A stretch of DNA of 64,000 bases from Candidatus Chryseobacterium colombiense (GTDB taxonomy: Bacteria; Bacteroidota; Bacteroidia; Flavobacteriales; Weeksellaceae). Below are positions 52,282 to 62,400 of this stretch, piece by piece (within the stretch, counting starts at the first letter, position 1; the number at the start of each line of letters is the position of its first letter). The position numbers and the translations under genes are program-made. The notes beneath the pieces are model-generated. The model did not search any database. It was not told where the DNA came from and saw only the letters and a list, made by a program, of their open reading frames with translations. The stretch is taken from positions 1,736,001-1,800,000 of the forward strand of contig CP119310.1 in NCBI GenBank assembly GCA_029203185.1, written 5' to 3'.

Positions 52282-53616
52282 ATGAAAAAAATCTTTGTAC
52301 TATCATTCATATCAGTTGGATATTTCTTACAGGCGCAAAATCTAGGTAACTCACCTTATGCAACGTATGGAATTGGAGATGTAAAATATGATAATACGAT
52401 TGAAACTTCCTCAATGGGAGGTATATCAACAGCTTATGTCAGTGATTTCACCAGTAGCTTCAACTTTGCAAACCCTGCGAATAACGCTAACTTCGAACTT
52501 ACAAGTATTAAACTTGAAGCAACTAACGAAAACAATTATTTCAAAACTGATTACAACAGTACAAAGTCTAACAAACATTCTACGTATCTGTCCAATATCT
52601 CTTTAGCATTTCCTTTGTCTTCAAAGGTAAAAATGGGATTATCTTATCAGCCATACAGCTCGAAAAGCTATGATATTCTTTATACACAAACTAAAACCAA
52701 GACTTTATCTGATGGGACTATTGTAAATGATGCTATTTATGCAAACCATTTCAAAGGTAGCGGTACATTAAATACAGCCCAGATTGCTTTGGCTTATAAA
52801 GTAGCTCAGGAATTCTCATTAGGTTTAAGAGCCAATTACTATTTCGGAAATCTTTCTGATTTAGATGAATTCTCTGCATCCAATGCTGAACTATATAATG
52901 GATATGAAACGACTACCAATGTGAAAAACTTTAACTTCACTTTAGGAGCAAATTATCAGCATCTTAATACAAGTACAGATAAGAAGTTAACTATTGGAGC
53001 CACTGCAACTTTCGGAAATACCAGCAATATGACGACCACTTATAAAAACAGTACTTATTTTTATACAGATGCGTCGATGGAAACCAAAAGCTACGAAACC
53101 ATTATTGAACAAAAACAATCAAGTGCTAAAAACCTTCTACCTTTACAGGCTTCTTTAGGAGTAGGATATGGAAGCGAAAACCAATGGTTTGCATCTGCTC
53201 AGGTAGATTACAAAAAAGGGGAACAAACTTTATATTTTGGTCAGACAAAACAATTCCAGGATTCTTACAGGGTTTCTGTAGGAGGTTGGTATTTGCCTAA
53301 TTATAATAACTTCAGAAATTATTTCTCAAGAGTTGTTTACAGATATGGAGCATTCTATGAGAAAGGAAACCTTTCTATAAACGGACAGGGCGAACTTGAT
53401 CCTAATGGAAGCAGTATTAATAAATTCGGTATTTCCGGCGGTGTATTACTCCCATTCAAAAACAGCAGTATTACAAGAATGAGTGGCCTTGAAGTAGGAG
53501 TAGAATTAGGAAAAAGAGGAACATTAAAAAACAACTTGATCAATCAGAATTATATCAATTTCAAGATAGGATTCAATTTTGCGGATAAATGGTTTAGAAA
53601 ATCATTGTACAACTAA
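52282..53616 (+). CDS. Putative outer-membrane beta-barrel protein
   Basis: 444 residues. A signal peptide (VLSFISVGYFLQAQ) is followed by a barrel-like series of amphipathic strands, starting SPYATYGIGDVKYDNTIETS and SMGGISTAYVSDFTSSFNFA, and ending in an aromatic residue pattern (KIGFNFADKWFRKSLYN). The glycine-rich start and the FNFANPANNAN segment resemble FadL/OmpP1-type barrels. Its function is unknown. It stands three bases before lptC and so is probably tied to the outer-membrane or LPS assembly operon. Confidence 0.82.
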   Translation: MKKIFVLSFISVGYFLQAQNLGNSPYATYGIGDVKYDNTIETSSMGGISTAYVSDFTSSFNFANPANNANFELTSIKLEATNENNYFKTDYNSTKSNKHSTYLSNISLAFPLSSKVKMGLSYQPYSSKSYDILYTQTKTKTLSDGTIVNDAIYANHFKGSGTLNTAQIALAYKVAQEFSLGLRANYYFGNLSDLDEFSASNAELYNGYETTTNVKNFNFTLGANYQHLNTSTDKKLTIGATATFGNTSNMTTTYKNSTYFYTDASMETKSYETIIEQKQSSAKNLLPLQASLGVGYGSENQWFASAQVDYKKGEQTLYFGQTKQFQDSYRVSVGGWYLPNYNNFRNYFSRVVYRYGAFYEKGNLSINGQGELDPNGSSINKFGISGGVLLPFKNSSITRMSGLEVGVELGKRGTLKNNLINQNYINFKIGFNFADKWFRKSLYN

Positions 53617-53619
53617 AAA

Positions 53620-54210
53620 ATGAATTTGAATTCAAAAATAAAATTTAAAAATATAGCATATCTTCTTAGTTGTGCTATATTTTTTATTATGACTTCCTGT
53701 GAAGAAGATCTCACAAAAGGAAATGGTAATAACAATAAAAACTTTCCATCACAAATTATCAATAACGCTCATATCATCCAGAGAGATTCAGGAATGGTTA
53801 CTTTGAAAGCAACTGCACCTATCATTGAAAAATATGAACTGATAGATAGTCCTTATATCGTAGCTAAAAGAGGAATCAATATCGAATTTTTCGACAAAAA
53901 GAAACCTAAAACTCCGGGGAAGATCACAGCAAAATATGCCCGTATTTTTGAATATAAAAAGTTCTACGAAGCCAAGGGCAATGTAAGGATTACTACCAAT
54001 GAAGGCCAGAGATTTGCCATGCAAAGCATTTACTGGGATCAGAAGAGAAACAGAATTTATACACATGACACCGTTTTTGTAACGATGGAAGACGGCTCTA
54101 CTTTAGTCGGAGCTAAAGGAATGACCGCTAAAGATGATTTCTCAGAATATACTTTCTTTAATAGTTCCGGAGATATCAATTCTAAAAAACTTTCCGAAAA
54201 TCAAAAATAA
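53620..54210 (+). CDS. lptC: LPS export periplasmic protein LptC
   Basis: 196 residues. The N terminus is a lipoprotein-type signal (YLLSCAIFFIMTSC). The rest is the beta-jellyroll of LptC/OstA-like proteins, with strands such as GMVTLKATAPIIEKY, EFFDKKKPKTPGKITAKYA, GNVRITTNEGQRFAM and GSTLVGAKGMTAKDDFSEY. In the Lpt bridge it hands LPS from LptBFG to LptA. It lies between the barrel gene and anmK in one operon, with gaps of 3 and 9 bp. Confidence 0.9.
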   Translation: MNLNSKIKFKNIAYLLSCAIFFIMTSCEEDLTKGNGNNNKNFPSQIINNAHIIQRDSGMVTLKATAPIIEKYELIDSPYIVAKRGINIEFFDKKKPKTPGKITAKYARIFEYKKFYEAKGNVRITTNEGQRFAMQSIYWDQKRNRIYTHDTVFVTMEDGSTLVGAKGMTAKDDFSEYTFFNSSGDINSKKLSENQK

Positions 54211-54219
54211 CCCTCTATC

Positions 54220-55263
54220 ATGATTTTTCAAGCTATCGGATTAATGTCGGGAACAAGCCTGGATGGTTTGGATATTTGTTTTGCAAAGTTTGAAAAACAT
54301 AATTCATGGGATTTTGACATCATAAAAGCTGAAACAATACCTTATCCAAAAGCATTAGAAAGTCAGCTTAAAAACTCGATCTATCTTTCACCTGAAGAAC
54401 TGCTGAAACTGAATTCGGAATATGGCTTTTATTTAGGAAAAACCGTAAAAAAATTTATTGAAAAACATCAGCTTAAACAAATAGACTTAATTGCATCACA
54501 CGGTCATACTGTTTTTCACCAGCCTCAAAAGAAATTTACTCTGCAAATTGGAGATGGAAGAGCTATTAAAATAGAGACTGGATTACCCGTAATCTATGAT
54601 TTTAGAAGTCAGGACGTTTTGCTGAAAGGAAATGGAGCTCCCCTGGTTCCGATTGGTGACGAACTTTTATTTTCACAATACGACGCCTGCCTTAATCTTG
54701 GCGGTTTTTCCAATATTTCTTTAAAAATAAATAATAAAAGAGTTGCTTTTGATATTGCTCCGGTTAATATTGTCCTAAATAAAGTTGCGCAAGAATTTAA
54801 CAAGGATTTTGACGAAAATGGAGATCTTGCCAGAGCAGGTACAATCAATAAAGATTTATTATCTCAGCTCAATTCATTAGAATTTTATAAAAAGGCTCAT
54901 CCAAAATCTCTAGGAATTGAATGGTGCCATGAAAATATTTTTCCATTATTCAGAGATGTTGAAGCTATTGATGTTCTTGCTACTTTTACAGAACACGCAG
55001 CCCAACAAATTTCCAGAGTTTTGAATGAGAATCAATTAAAGAATGTCCTATGTACCGGAGGCGGGACCTTCAATCGATATCTGATTGAAAGAATCAGAGA
55101 TAAAACCCGTACTGAAATAATTATTCCTACAAAAGAGCTGACAGAATATAAAGAAGCATTAATCTTTGCTTTTATGGGCGTTTTAAGACTTAATGATGAA
55201 ATCAATATCCTTTCCTCTGCAACAGGCAGTTCTAACGATCACAGCTCCGGAATTTTTGCATAA
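54220..55263 (+). CDS. anmK: Anhydro-N-acetylmuramic acid kinase
   Basis: 347 residues. The phosphate-binding loop IGLMSGTSLDGLDICFAKF (6-24) and CLNLGGFSNISLKI in the middle, with LCTGGGTFNRYLIERI in the C-terminal domain, mark AnmK. It phosphorylates 1,6-anhydro-MurNAc while opening the ring, for recycling of cell wall sugars. It is the last gene of the operon and is followed by a hairpin. Confidence 0.95.
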   Translation: MIFQAIGLMSGTSLDGLDICFAKFEKHNSWDFDIIKAETIPYPKALESQLKNSIYLSPEELLKLNSEYGFYLGKTVKKFIEKHQLKQIDLIASHGHTVFHQPQKKFTLQIGDGRAIKIETGLPVIYDFRSQDVLLKGNGAPLVPIGDELLFSQYDACLNLGGFSNISLKINNKRVAFDIAPVNIVLNKVAQEFNKDFDENGDLARAGTINKDLLSQLNSLEFYKKAHPKSLGIEWCHENIFPLFRDVEAIDVLATFTEHAAQQISRVLNENQLKNVLCTGGGTFNRYLIERIRDKTRTEIIIPTKELTEYKEALIFAFMGVLRLNDEINILSSATGSSNDHSSGIFA

Positions 55264-55287
55264 AAAACCTTCATTTCTGAAGGTTTT
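55264..55287. terminator. Bidirectional terminator
   Basis: AAAACCTTCA pairs with TGAAGGTTTT around TTTC, between the ends of anmK and of the SRPBCC gene. Confidence 0.8.
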
Positions 55288-55293
55288 CTATTT

Positions 55294-55683
55294 TTATTTA
55301 TAAGCTTCGATCTTATCTGTTAAAGTATTGATAAAGTTCTGAAGAGGTTTTTCCACCATCATTTTAATAAACGGATTGAATTTTCCTTCAAACAGCATCT
55401 GCACTTCAGTCTGATTTTCGCTAATAGGATTTATAGTTGCTGTTAATGCAAAATCTAAGCTGGAGCTTGCAGATTTTAAAACTGCTTTTTGGTCAGTAAC
55501 TTCATCAATTTTCAAAGCAATTTCCGGCATCCCTTGTAATCCGAATTTAAATCCGTCTTCTCTTGTTTCAAACTTTTGAAGACCATCCGGCATAAAATCT
55601 TTATAATTTTCCGGAGATTTTAGGAGTTCTACCAACTCTTTAGATGATTTATTGACAATAATCTTTCGTCCTTCTAAATTCAT
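55294..55683 (-). CDS. SRPBCC (START-like) family protein
   Basis: 129 residues, the length of single-domain SRPBCC proteins. The layout is a strand (LEGRKIIVNKSSKELVELL), helices, an antiparallel sheet (FKFGLQGMPEIALKIDEV, FALTATINPISENQTEVQML) and a long C-terminal helix (PLQNFINTLTDKIEAYK). Such proteins bind hydrophobic ligands. In related flavobacteria it is usually next to pyrE and a Nudix gene; here only the Nudix gene is divergent beside it. Its role is unknown. Confidence 0.8.
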   Translation of the reverse strand: MNLEGRKIIVNKSSKELVELLKSPENYKDFMPDGLQKFETREDGFKFGLQGMPEIALKIDEVTDQKAVLKSASSSLDFALTATINPISENQTEVQMLFEGKFNPFIKMMVEKPLQNFINTLTDKIEAYK

Positions 55684-55719
55684 TTTTTATTTTTGTATTT
55701 AAATTCTTAATTATTACAA

Positions 55720-56328
55720 ATGTATAAAGTTTTTGTGAACGAAAAAAAATTATTGCTATCCAAGCAACCTGAAAATCTAGAAAAAGTGCTTGATTATGAA
55801 AACGTCACATCGTTGGAGATCGCACTTGATCTTCTTGAAAATACATCTGTAAAAGAATTGAATGTTTTTGGAGAAAATATAGATAAAATCTGGACTGAAT
55901 TTCAGAATCTTTTCAGAATCATTGAAGCTGCAGGAGGTATTGTGAATGATACTGATGGCAAGATTCTGTTTATCAAAAGACTTGGAAAGTGGGATCTTCC
56001 AAAAGGTAAAATGGAAAAAGGAGAATCCCGTGAGGAATCTGCCGTACGTGAAATTGAAGAAGAAACCGGTCTTAAGGGTGTAGAATTGGTGCGGTTTATT
56101 AATACGACTTACCATATTTATATTGAAAGAAACGGGGATAAAGTATTGAAGTGTACGCATTGGTTTGAAATGAATTTCAAAGGAGAGGATACCTCAAAAC
56201 CTCAGATAGAAGAAGGAATTACCGAAGTGGCCTGGAAAAACACTTCCCAGATTGAAGAGGAAGTTTTCCCCAGTACTTTTAAAAATATTAAGTTAATTAT
56301 AAAAGAGTTTGGGAGCACAAAAGCTTAA
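55720..56328 (+). CDS. Nudix hydrolase
   Basis: 202 residues. The Nudix box is complete (GKMEKGESREESAVREIEEE followed by TGL, about 98-120), within a normal domain starting EAAGGIVNDTDGKILFIKRL. An N-terminal 60-residue helical part (KQPENLEKVLDYENVTSLEI) is outside the Nudix fold. The substrate is a nucleoside diphosphate derivative of unknown kind. It is divergent from the SRPBCC gene over 36 bp. Confidence 0.92.
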   Translation: MYKVFVNEKKLLLSKQPENLEKVLDYENVTSLEIALDLLENTSVKELNVFGENIDKIWTEFQNLFRIIEAAGGIVNDTDGKILFIKRLGKWDLPKGKMEKGESREESAVREIEEETGLKGVELVRFINTTYHIYIERNGDKVLKCTHWFEMNFKGEDTSKPQIEEGITEVAWKNTSQIEEEVFPSTFKNIKLIIKEFGSTKA

Positions 56329-56346
56329 CAAGAAACTCTTTATTAT

Positions 56347-56383
56347 AAAAAGTTCACATAAGAAATTTATGTGAACTTTTTTA
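56347..56383. terminator. Bidirectional terminator
   Basis: AAAAAGTTCACATAA pairs with TTTATGTGAACTTTTTT, nearly perfect, around a short loop. It separates the convergent Nudix and murF genes. Confidence 0.88.
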
Positions 56384-56398
56384 TATCAGGAGTTTATC

Positions 56399-57670
56399 TT
56401 AAATAAAATCTATAGATTTTTCCAGTGCAATACCTCTTGAACCTTTTAATAGGATATTTTCGGATTGGATTTTATGCAGCTTTAAATATTCAATCAATTC
56501 TAAAGTATTTTCGAAAGAACCCATAGACGAATTAATCTGCCTGAAGTTTTTTCCTACCGTAATAATTTCATTAAACCCTAATTTCTGAGCCAAATCAAGA
56601 ATATTCTGATGTTCTTTCTCACTCTCCTCTCCCAGCTCCAGCATATCGCCAATAATAATTGTTTTTGTACCTTCAAAAGTAATGAAGTTCTGCAGTGAAG
56701 CCATCATTGAACTTGGATTGGCATTATAGGTATCCAGCACCAACGTTCTGCCGTCTTTTTTAACGATCTGAGAACGCATATTCGTGGGTGTATAGTTTTC
56801 TATTGCTTGTCTAATTTGAGGAAAACTAATACCAAAATGAAGACCTAAACTTGCTGCAGCACAAAGGTTGGTAAAATTATATTCTCCTGTAAGCTTTGAA
56901 ACTGCTTTTTCACTGTTGTAGATTAAACCTACAAAATGTTCTTCAGAAAATAATGTAAACGCATAATCTGAACTATCTTTTCCAAAAGTAATTTTAGGTG
57001 AATAGTTCTCTGTTTTTTCTACCTGAATAGGATCATTTTCATTAACAACAATGGTTTGCTGATGATTTTTAAGATAATCATACAATTCAGACTTCCCTTT
57101 AATCACCCCTTCAAAACCTCCGAAGCCTTCCAGATGCGCTTTCCCAAAATTGGTAATATACCCGAAATTAGGTTGTGAAATTGAACATAGAAGCTCGATT
57201 TCCTTTTGATGATTGGCTCCCATTTCGATTACTGCCATTTCATGTTCAGGTTTAATCGAGAGAATAGTCAGCGGAACGCCAATATGATTATTTAAATTCC
57301 CAAGAGTATACTGAACATTGAATTTCTCTGAAAGAACTGCATGAATGATTTCTTTGGTTGTTGTTTTGCCATTACTTCCTGTAAGACCTATAATCGGGAT
57401 CTGTAATTGATTTCTATGATAGATTGCCAGTTCCTGCAAAAACTCTAATGTTGATGGAACATAAAAAATATTTCGGTCTTTATTTTCAAAATCCTTTTGT
57501 TCTACAATAACTGCCAAAGCTCCTTCATCAATAGCTTTTTCTGCAATAGTTGCTGCATTGAAATTTTCTCCTGAAAAAGCAAAGAAAATATCATTCTTTC
57601 CTATTTTTCTGCTGTCAATAATTGCTTTTTCAGATCTTAAAAATAAAGGATAAAATTGTTCTACATTCAT
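56399..57670 (-). CDS. murF: UDP-N-acetylmuramoyl-tripeptide--D-alanyl-D-alanine ligase
   Basis: 423 residues. The Mur ligase layout is complete: the substrate domain (RKIGKNDIFFAFSGENFNAA), the ATP loop GLTGSNGKTTTKEIIHAVLS (94-113), NHIGVPLTILSI, the carbamylated-lysine region (LEGFGGFEGVIKGKSEL) and the C-terminal domain with VLDTYNANPSSM and IIIGDMLELGEES. It adds D-Ala-D-Ala to the UDP-MurNAc tripeptide in the cytoplasm. It lies 63 bp after gldJ on the same strand, behind a terminator. Confidence 0.95.
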   Translation of the reverse strand: MNVEQFYPLFLRSEKAIIDSRKIGKNDIFFAFSGENFNAATIAEKAIDEGALAVIVEQKDFENKDRNIFYVPSTLEFLQELAIYHRNQLQIPIIGLTGSNGKTTTKEIIHAVLSEKFNVQYTLGNLNNHIGVPLTILSIKPEHEMAVIEMGANHQKEIELLCSISQPNFGYITNFGKAHLEGFGGFEGVIKGKSELYDYLKNHQQTIVVNENDPIQVEKTENYSPKITFGKDSSDYAFTLFSEEHFVGLIYNSEKAVSKLTGEYNFTNLCAAASLGLHFGISFPQIRQAIENYTPTNMRSQIVKKDGRTLVLDTYNANPSSMMASLQNFITFEGTKTIIIGDMLELGEESEKEHQNILDLAQKLGFNEIITVGKNFRQINSSMGSFENTLELIEYLKLHKIQSENILLKGSRGIALEKSIDFI

Positions 57671-57682
57671 ACATCAAAAATA

Positions 57683-57713
57683 AAAAAACCTTCCAAAATT
57701 TTGGAAGGTTTTT
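57683..57713 (-). terminator. Terminator of gldJ
   Basis: AAAAACCTTCCAAAA pairs with TTTTGGAAGGTTTTT, a nearly loopless perfect palindrome, 20 bp after the gldJ stop. Confidence 0.85.
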
Positions 57714-57733
57714 GAAAATTATTTTGATAAATA

Positions 57734-59335
57734 TTATCTTCTAGTTCTATTCTTATCATTAGTTCTAGCATCTTGAGCTACACGGAACCCGATCCAGCCA
57801 TAAGCTGTATTTTGGTTCTTATATCTTCTTTGACCTGGATCTAACCAATAAGCAGTATCTTGCCAAGAACCTCCTTTTACTACTCTTACATCGTTAGAGA
57901 TAGCAGATGTTCTATCTTTAGTATCTTTCTGCATGATTACTTTACCATTGGCATCTACAATAAATCTCTTTTTAGGAGAATTGTACATATCAAAAGTAGT
58001 AGCAGAATCAGCTGCATTTCTATAATCTAGAGAAGACTGTCTATCACCATCTCTGTAATTTCTATAGTCTGCAATAGTTTTTCTTTCAAATTGACCTGGT
58101 AAATTTCTGTAAACTAATCTACCATCAGCCAATGTATCATATTTAATATTACTTTCATCAACCATTTTGTAAGTACCGTCTCCGTTTCTTACAATTGCCT
58201 GAGGCATATTTCCTCTGTAATAGTTGAAATCACTGTAATCTTCATCAATAATAGGTCTGTAAACATCTGCCGTCCATTCTGAAACGTTTCCGTACATACC
58301 GTAGATACCTAAATTGTTAGATGGATACTTTCTTACGTCAGCTGTTAAAGCAGAACCGTCATTTTTCCATCCAGCAGGTCCTGAGTAGTCACCTTTACCC
58401 TGTTTGAAGTTTTCAAGCAACATTCCTTTTTCTCTACCTTTAGTACCTCTTAAAGATTCAATTCCTGGAGCTTTACCTTGGTAGTTGTTATATTCTCTAT
58501 TCTTCTCCATTCCCAAAGCTGCATATTCCCATTCAACTTCAGTAGGAAGTCTGAATTTTTGAACCATTGCAGAACCAGGAGAAGCGTTTGCAGCAAGAAG
58601 TCTTTGGTTGGTAGTTTTCATACCAGATTTCTGCTGTTTTCTTTGCTGGTTGATATATCCTTGCATTTCAGGATCATTCGATTTGAATTTATCCATATTG
58701 AAAGCAGTACCACCTTGGTTATTAGATTCGTTGATATACAAATCTTTTGCGATGATACCAGCATTCATTAATGCTTTTTCATTTGCTCTATCTGTTAACC
58801 ATTCACAATATCTGTTTGCTTGCGTCCAAGAAACCCCTACCACTGGATAGTAGTCATATTCCGGAGAACGGAAATAGGTTTCATTGAAATCATTTCTAGA
58901 TAGTTTGTTATCCCATAACAAAGTATCTGGCAAAGCACCATTGTAAATTTCTTTGAAACTTGGATCACTTGGAGGAAATACATACTTCAACCATGTAAGG
59001 TATTCGCGGTATTCGTAATTAGTAATTTCGGTTTCTCCGATATAGAATGAACTCACCTGCATTCTACGAGGTGTGTTATTCCAATCATGCATAACATCAT
59101 CTTTCACTAATCCCATTGTAAAAGTTCCACCTTCTACATATACCATTCCCGGCCACCCTTTCTGCTGTTGTTGCTTTCCTGCAAAAAACCAACCCTGTTT
59201 TTCGTTTGGTTTCCAACCTGTCTTGCTGACAAATTTTTTAGTACCACCTCCTTTGCTGGTACCTGACCCTCCACAACTGGTTAATGCAAGTGTAGAACTT
59301 AATGCTATTAATGAAAACAACTTTAGTTTTTTCAT
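57734..59335 (-). CDS. gldJ: Gliding motility lipoprotein GldJ
   Basis: 533 residues from the ATG at 59333-59335. The frame extends 30 codons further, but only this start gives the lipoprotein signal (LFSLIALSSTLALTSC, cysteine at about 21). The mature part is a formylglycine-generating enzyme-like (SUMF1) domain: MVYVEGGTFTMGL near the start, FRLPTEVEWEYAA in the middle and RVVKGGSWQDTAYWLDPGQR near the end, with a long insertion between. GldJ is part of the gliding machinery and is needed for type IX secretion in Flavobacterium johnsoniae. It is divergent from porU, as in related genomes. Confidence 0.94.
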   Translation of the reverse strand: MKKLKLFSLIALSSTLALTSCGGSGTSKGGGTKKFVSKTGWKPNEKQGWFFAGKQQQQKGWPGMVYVEGGTFTMGLVKDDVMHDWNNTPRRMQVSSFYIGETEITNYEYREYLTWLKYVFPPSDPSFKEIYNGALPDTLLWDNKLSRNDFNETYFRSPEYDYYPVVGVSWTQANRYCEWLTDRANEKALMNAGIIAKDLYINESNNQGGTAFNMDKFKSNDPEMQGYINQQRKQQKSGMKTTNQRLLAANASPGSAMVQKFRLPTEVEWEYAALGMEKNREYNNYQGKAPGIESLRGTKGREKGMLLENFKQGKGDYSGPAGWKNDGSALTADVRKYPSNNLGIYGMYGNVSEWTADVYRPIIDEDYSDFNYYRGNMPQAIVRNGDGTYKMVDESNIKYDTLADGRLVYRNLPGQFERKTIADYRNYRDGDRQSSLDYRNAADSATTFDMYNSPKKRFIVDANGKVIMQKDTKDRTSAISNDVRVVKGGSWQDTAYWLDPGQRRYKNQNTAYGWIGFRVAQDARTNDKNRTRR

Positions 59336-59499
59336 AGTCGATTTAAATATTTTCAAAGTACAAAGAAAAAATAAATTATTCAATAAATCAAGTAAAGATT
59401 TGATTTTTTTGAAAAACGATAACAAATTAATTTTATTGTATCACAATTTAATTATAAAATTTTCATTTATTTTGTAATTCAGAAATTTCAATAATAAAT

Positions 59500-62400
59500 A
59501 TGAAACAAAAAGTATCGATTTTATTCCTATTCGCTTTTGTATCATCATTTTGGGCTCAAAGAACAACCATTGAATGGAACGGCTCTAAAATCCAAGATTT
59601 TGGTGAAACAAAACTGAATGTCCCAAATTTCAAAAATGAGGGGTTTTCATTTGGCCAAAATAATATTTTTATATCAACTAAACAAAAAATAGGGGAAAGA
59701 GATTTAAAAGTTTCAAATCTAAACTGGGAAGCTGTCTCATATAAGGAATTGTATGAGATTAAGAAGGATTTCCTCCCTAATCGCGATATTGCCGATATCA
59801 GTTATTATTATTTTGAAGGAGAAAGATATGCAAGTATTTCCGTTGCTTTATTTAAAAACGAAAAGGGGAAAATACTAAGGCTTTCTTCATTCGACGTTAA
59901 CGAAACTACCGTTAATACAAAAAATATCGCTGCTAAAGTAGGAACTACTACCAATCCTCTTTCTACCGGAACCTTTTATAAGATAAAAGTAGACAAGTCG
60001 GGTATTTTTAAAATTACTACTCAATTTTTAAAAGATAACGGAATCAATCCGGGTTCTATAAATCCTAAGAACTTTAGAATTTATGGAAACGGAGGGATTA
60101 TGCTTCCTGAACATAATCAGGATGTGAGATACAGTGCTCTTCAGGAAAACGCCATACAGGTAGTAGGAGAAGATGATGGCGTTTGGAATGATAACGATTA
60201 TGCCATTTTCTATGCGCAGGGAACTAATGGATACAATCTCTATGATAAATCCAACGGAAACGGCTTTAAGAGATACGAAACAAGAAATAATGTAAGTAAT
60301 AACTTAAAAAACATTTACGAAGATTATTCTTATTATTTTATCAACTTTGATAAAGGAGCAGGAAAAAGAGTACAGTCAGCGGATATCAACCTTCCTTCTA
60401 CCCCTCTGATTACAAGATACGATAGTTATCAAGTGGTTAATAATGATCAAAAAAACCTACTAAAAATAGGTAGAATCTGGGTAGAAGATTCTCCTTTCAC
60501 TACTGATAAAACTGTAACATTTACTACAAACTCACCCATACAAGGTGGAGATGTAATAAGATATAAAGCACAAGTAATTGGATTTAAGTCTCAGCAGAAT
60601 TCAGTTGAATTTAATATCAACAACCAAAACTTCGTAACACGTACTGTTCCTCCAAACGATCCAAACTTCGTGTATGATTATCTTCCACTGAAATATGAAG
60701 GAACCTTAAGTAATTTACAAGGAAATCAAATTACCCTTACTTGCAAACCTAATATAAGTACCAATCCTAATGGAGTATTTTATTTTGATTATTTGGAAGT
60801 TCAATATAAAGAAAACTTAAGTTTCAACGGTTCACAAATGAACTTTAGAGACTTTTCTCTTGTAAGTGGCAGCAATACTTCTTATGGTTTCAGTATTAAT
60901 AATGCTTCAAATATAGAACAGGTTTGGGACGTTACAGATATTACAAATGCCACAAGAAGAGTAAATAAAGCGACAGGGAATGCTATTTTTAATTTTGGAT
61001 ACGTTGCTTCCGACCCGAATTTTAATAACGAGTTCGTAGCGTTCAGAAATGATGCGGCTTATTCTCCTCAGTTTGTAGAAAGAATAGGAAATCAAAATCT
61101 TTCAGCATTACAAAATGTGGATTATCTGATCCTCACTATTCCTGAGATGATGGGACAAGCCCAAAGATTAGCGAATTACCACCAGACAAAAAATAGTTTT
61201 AATGTACAAATCGTAGATATTAATAAAGTATACAATGAATTTGGCAGTGGAAGCAGGGATCTTACAGCTATCAGAGATTTTGTTACTAAACTTAACACTC
61301 CATCAGGAAGTTTAAAATATGTTTTTTTATTAGGAGATGCTTCTTATGATTATAAGAACCGAATTTCCAACAACACAAATGTTGTTCCAAGTTATGAGAG
61401 TGAAGAATCTCAGGATTTCGTAAGCTCCTTTGTAACGGATGATTATATTGTAATGACGAGTCCACAACCTCCAACAAATTTATTCTTGTATAATACCTTG
61501 CCAGACCTTCCGGTAGGTAGAATTCCTGCTGCAAATGTTACCGAAGCTACTAATATGATGGATAAAACGCTTGCCTATTACAATTCTTTATCCGGCCAGT
61601 CAACTCCTTTTGGAGAATGGAAAATGAAGCTTGATTTTGTAGTAGATGATGATAATGACGGTGGTGTTCCTTTCCATACTGTAATGAATAATACCTTAGT
61701 AAATACATTTGAAACAGGAACTCTTCTTAAAGAATACAATGTAAGAAAGTTATATTTAGATGCATTCCAGGCTCAAAGTACTGCAGGTGGACAACGTTAC
61801 CCTCAAGTAAATCAAGCCATCTCCAATGATATAGGAAATAGTCTCTATCTATTTTATTTTGGCCATGGAGGAATCAATGGTTGGGCACAGGAAAGAGTAT
61901 TGACTTCTGATGAGGTACAAAATGCCAATAATTTCTCTAGTGTTTACAGCAGATTTCCGTTCGTTTCCACTATTACTTGTGAGTTTACACTTTGGGATGA
62001 ACCAAGTACTTTTTCTGTGGGGGAACAATTTATAAAATTGAAACAAGGAGGTACCGCAGGTATGATTACCTCAAGTCGTGCTGTAGGGGTAGATTATGGA
62101 ATACAGTTCACCAATCTTTATACTCAGCAAATGTTTAAGCTTACCAACGATGATTTTATCACTATTGGAAATGCTCATTTAAATGCAAAAAAACTAAAAC
62201 CGGGAGACTCGAACCACTTAAAAGTAAACTTCTTGGGAGATCCGGCTATGAAATTAAGCAGACCTCAAAGATTATTGGTAATAGATAATATAGAAACTCC
62301 TGTTCCGGGATTGATAAGAGGTCTTGATTTCGTAAAAATAAAAGGACATATCAATAATCCTAATGGAACAACCAATACTACTTTTAACGGAAGAGTTGTT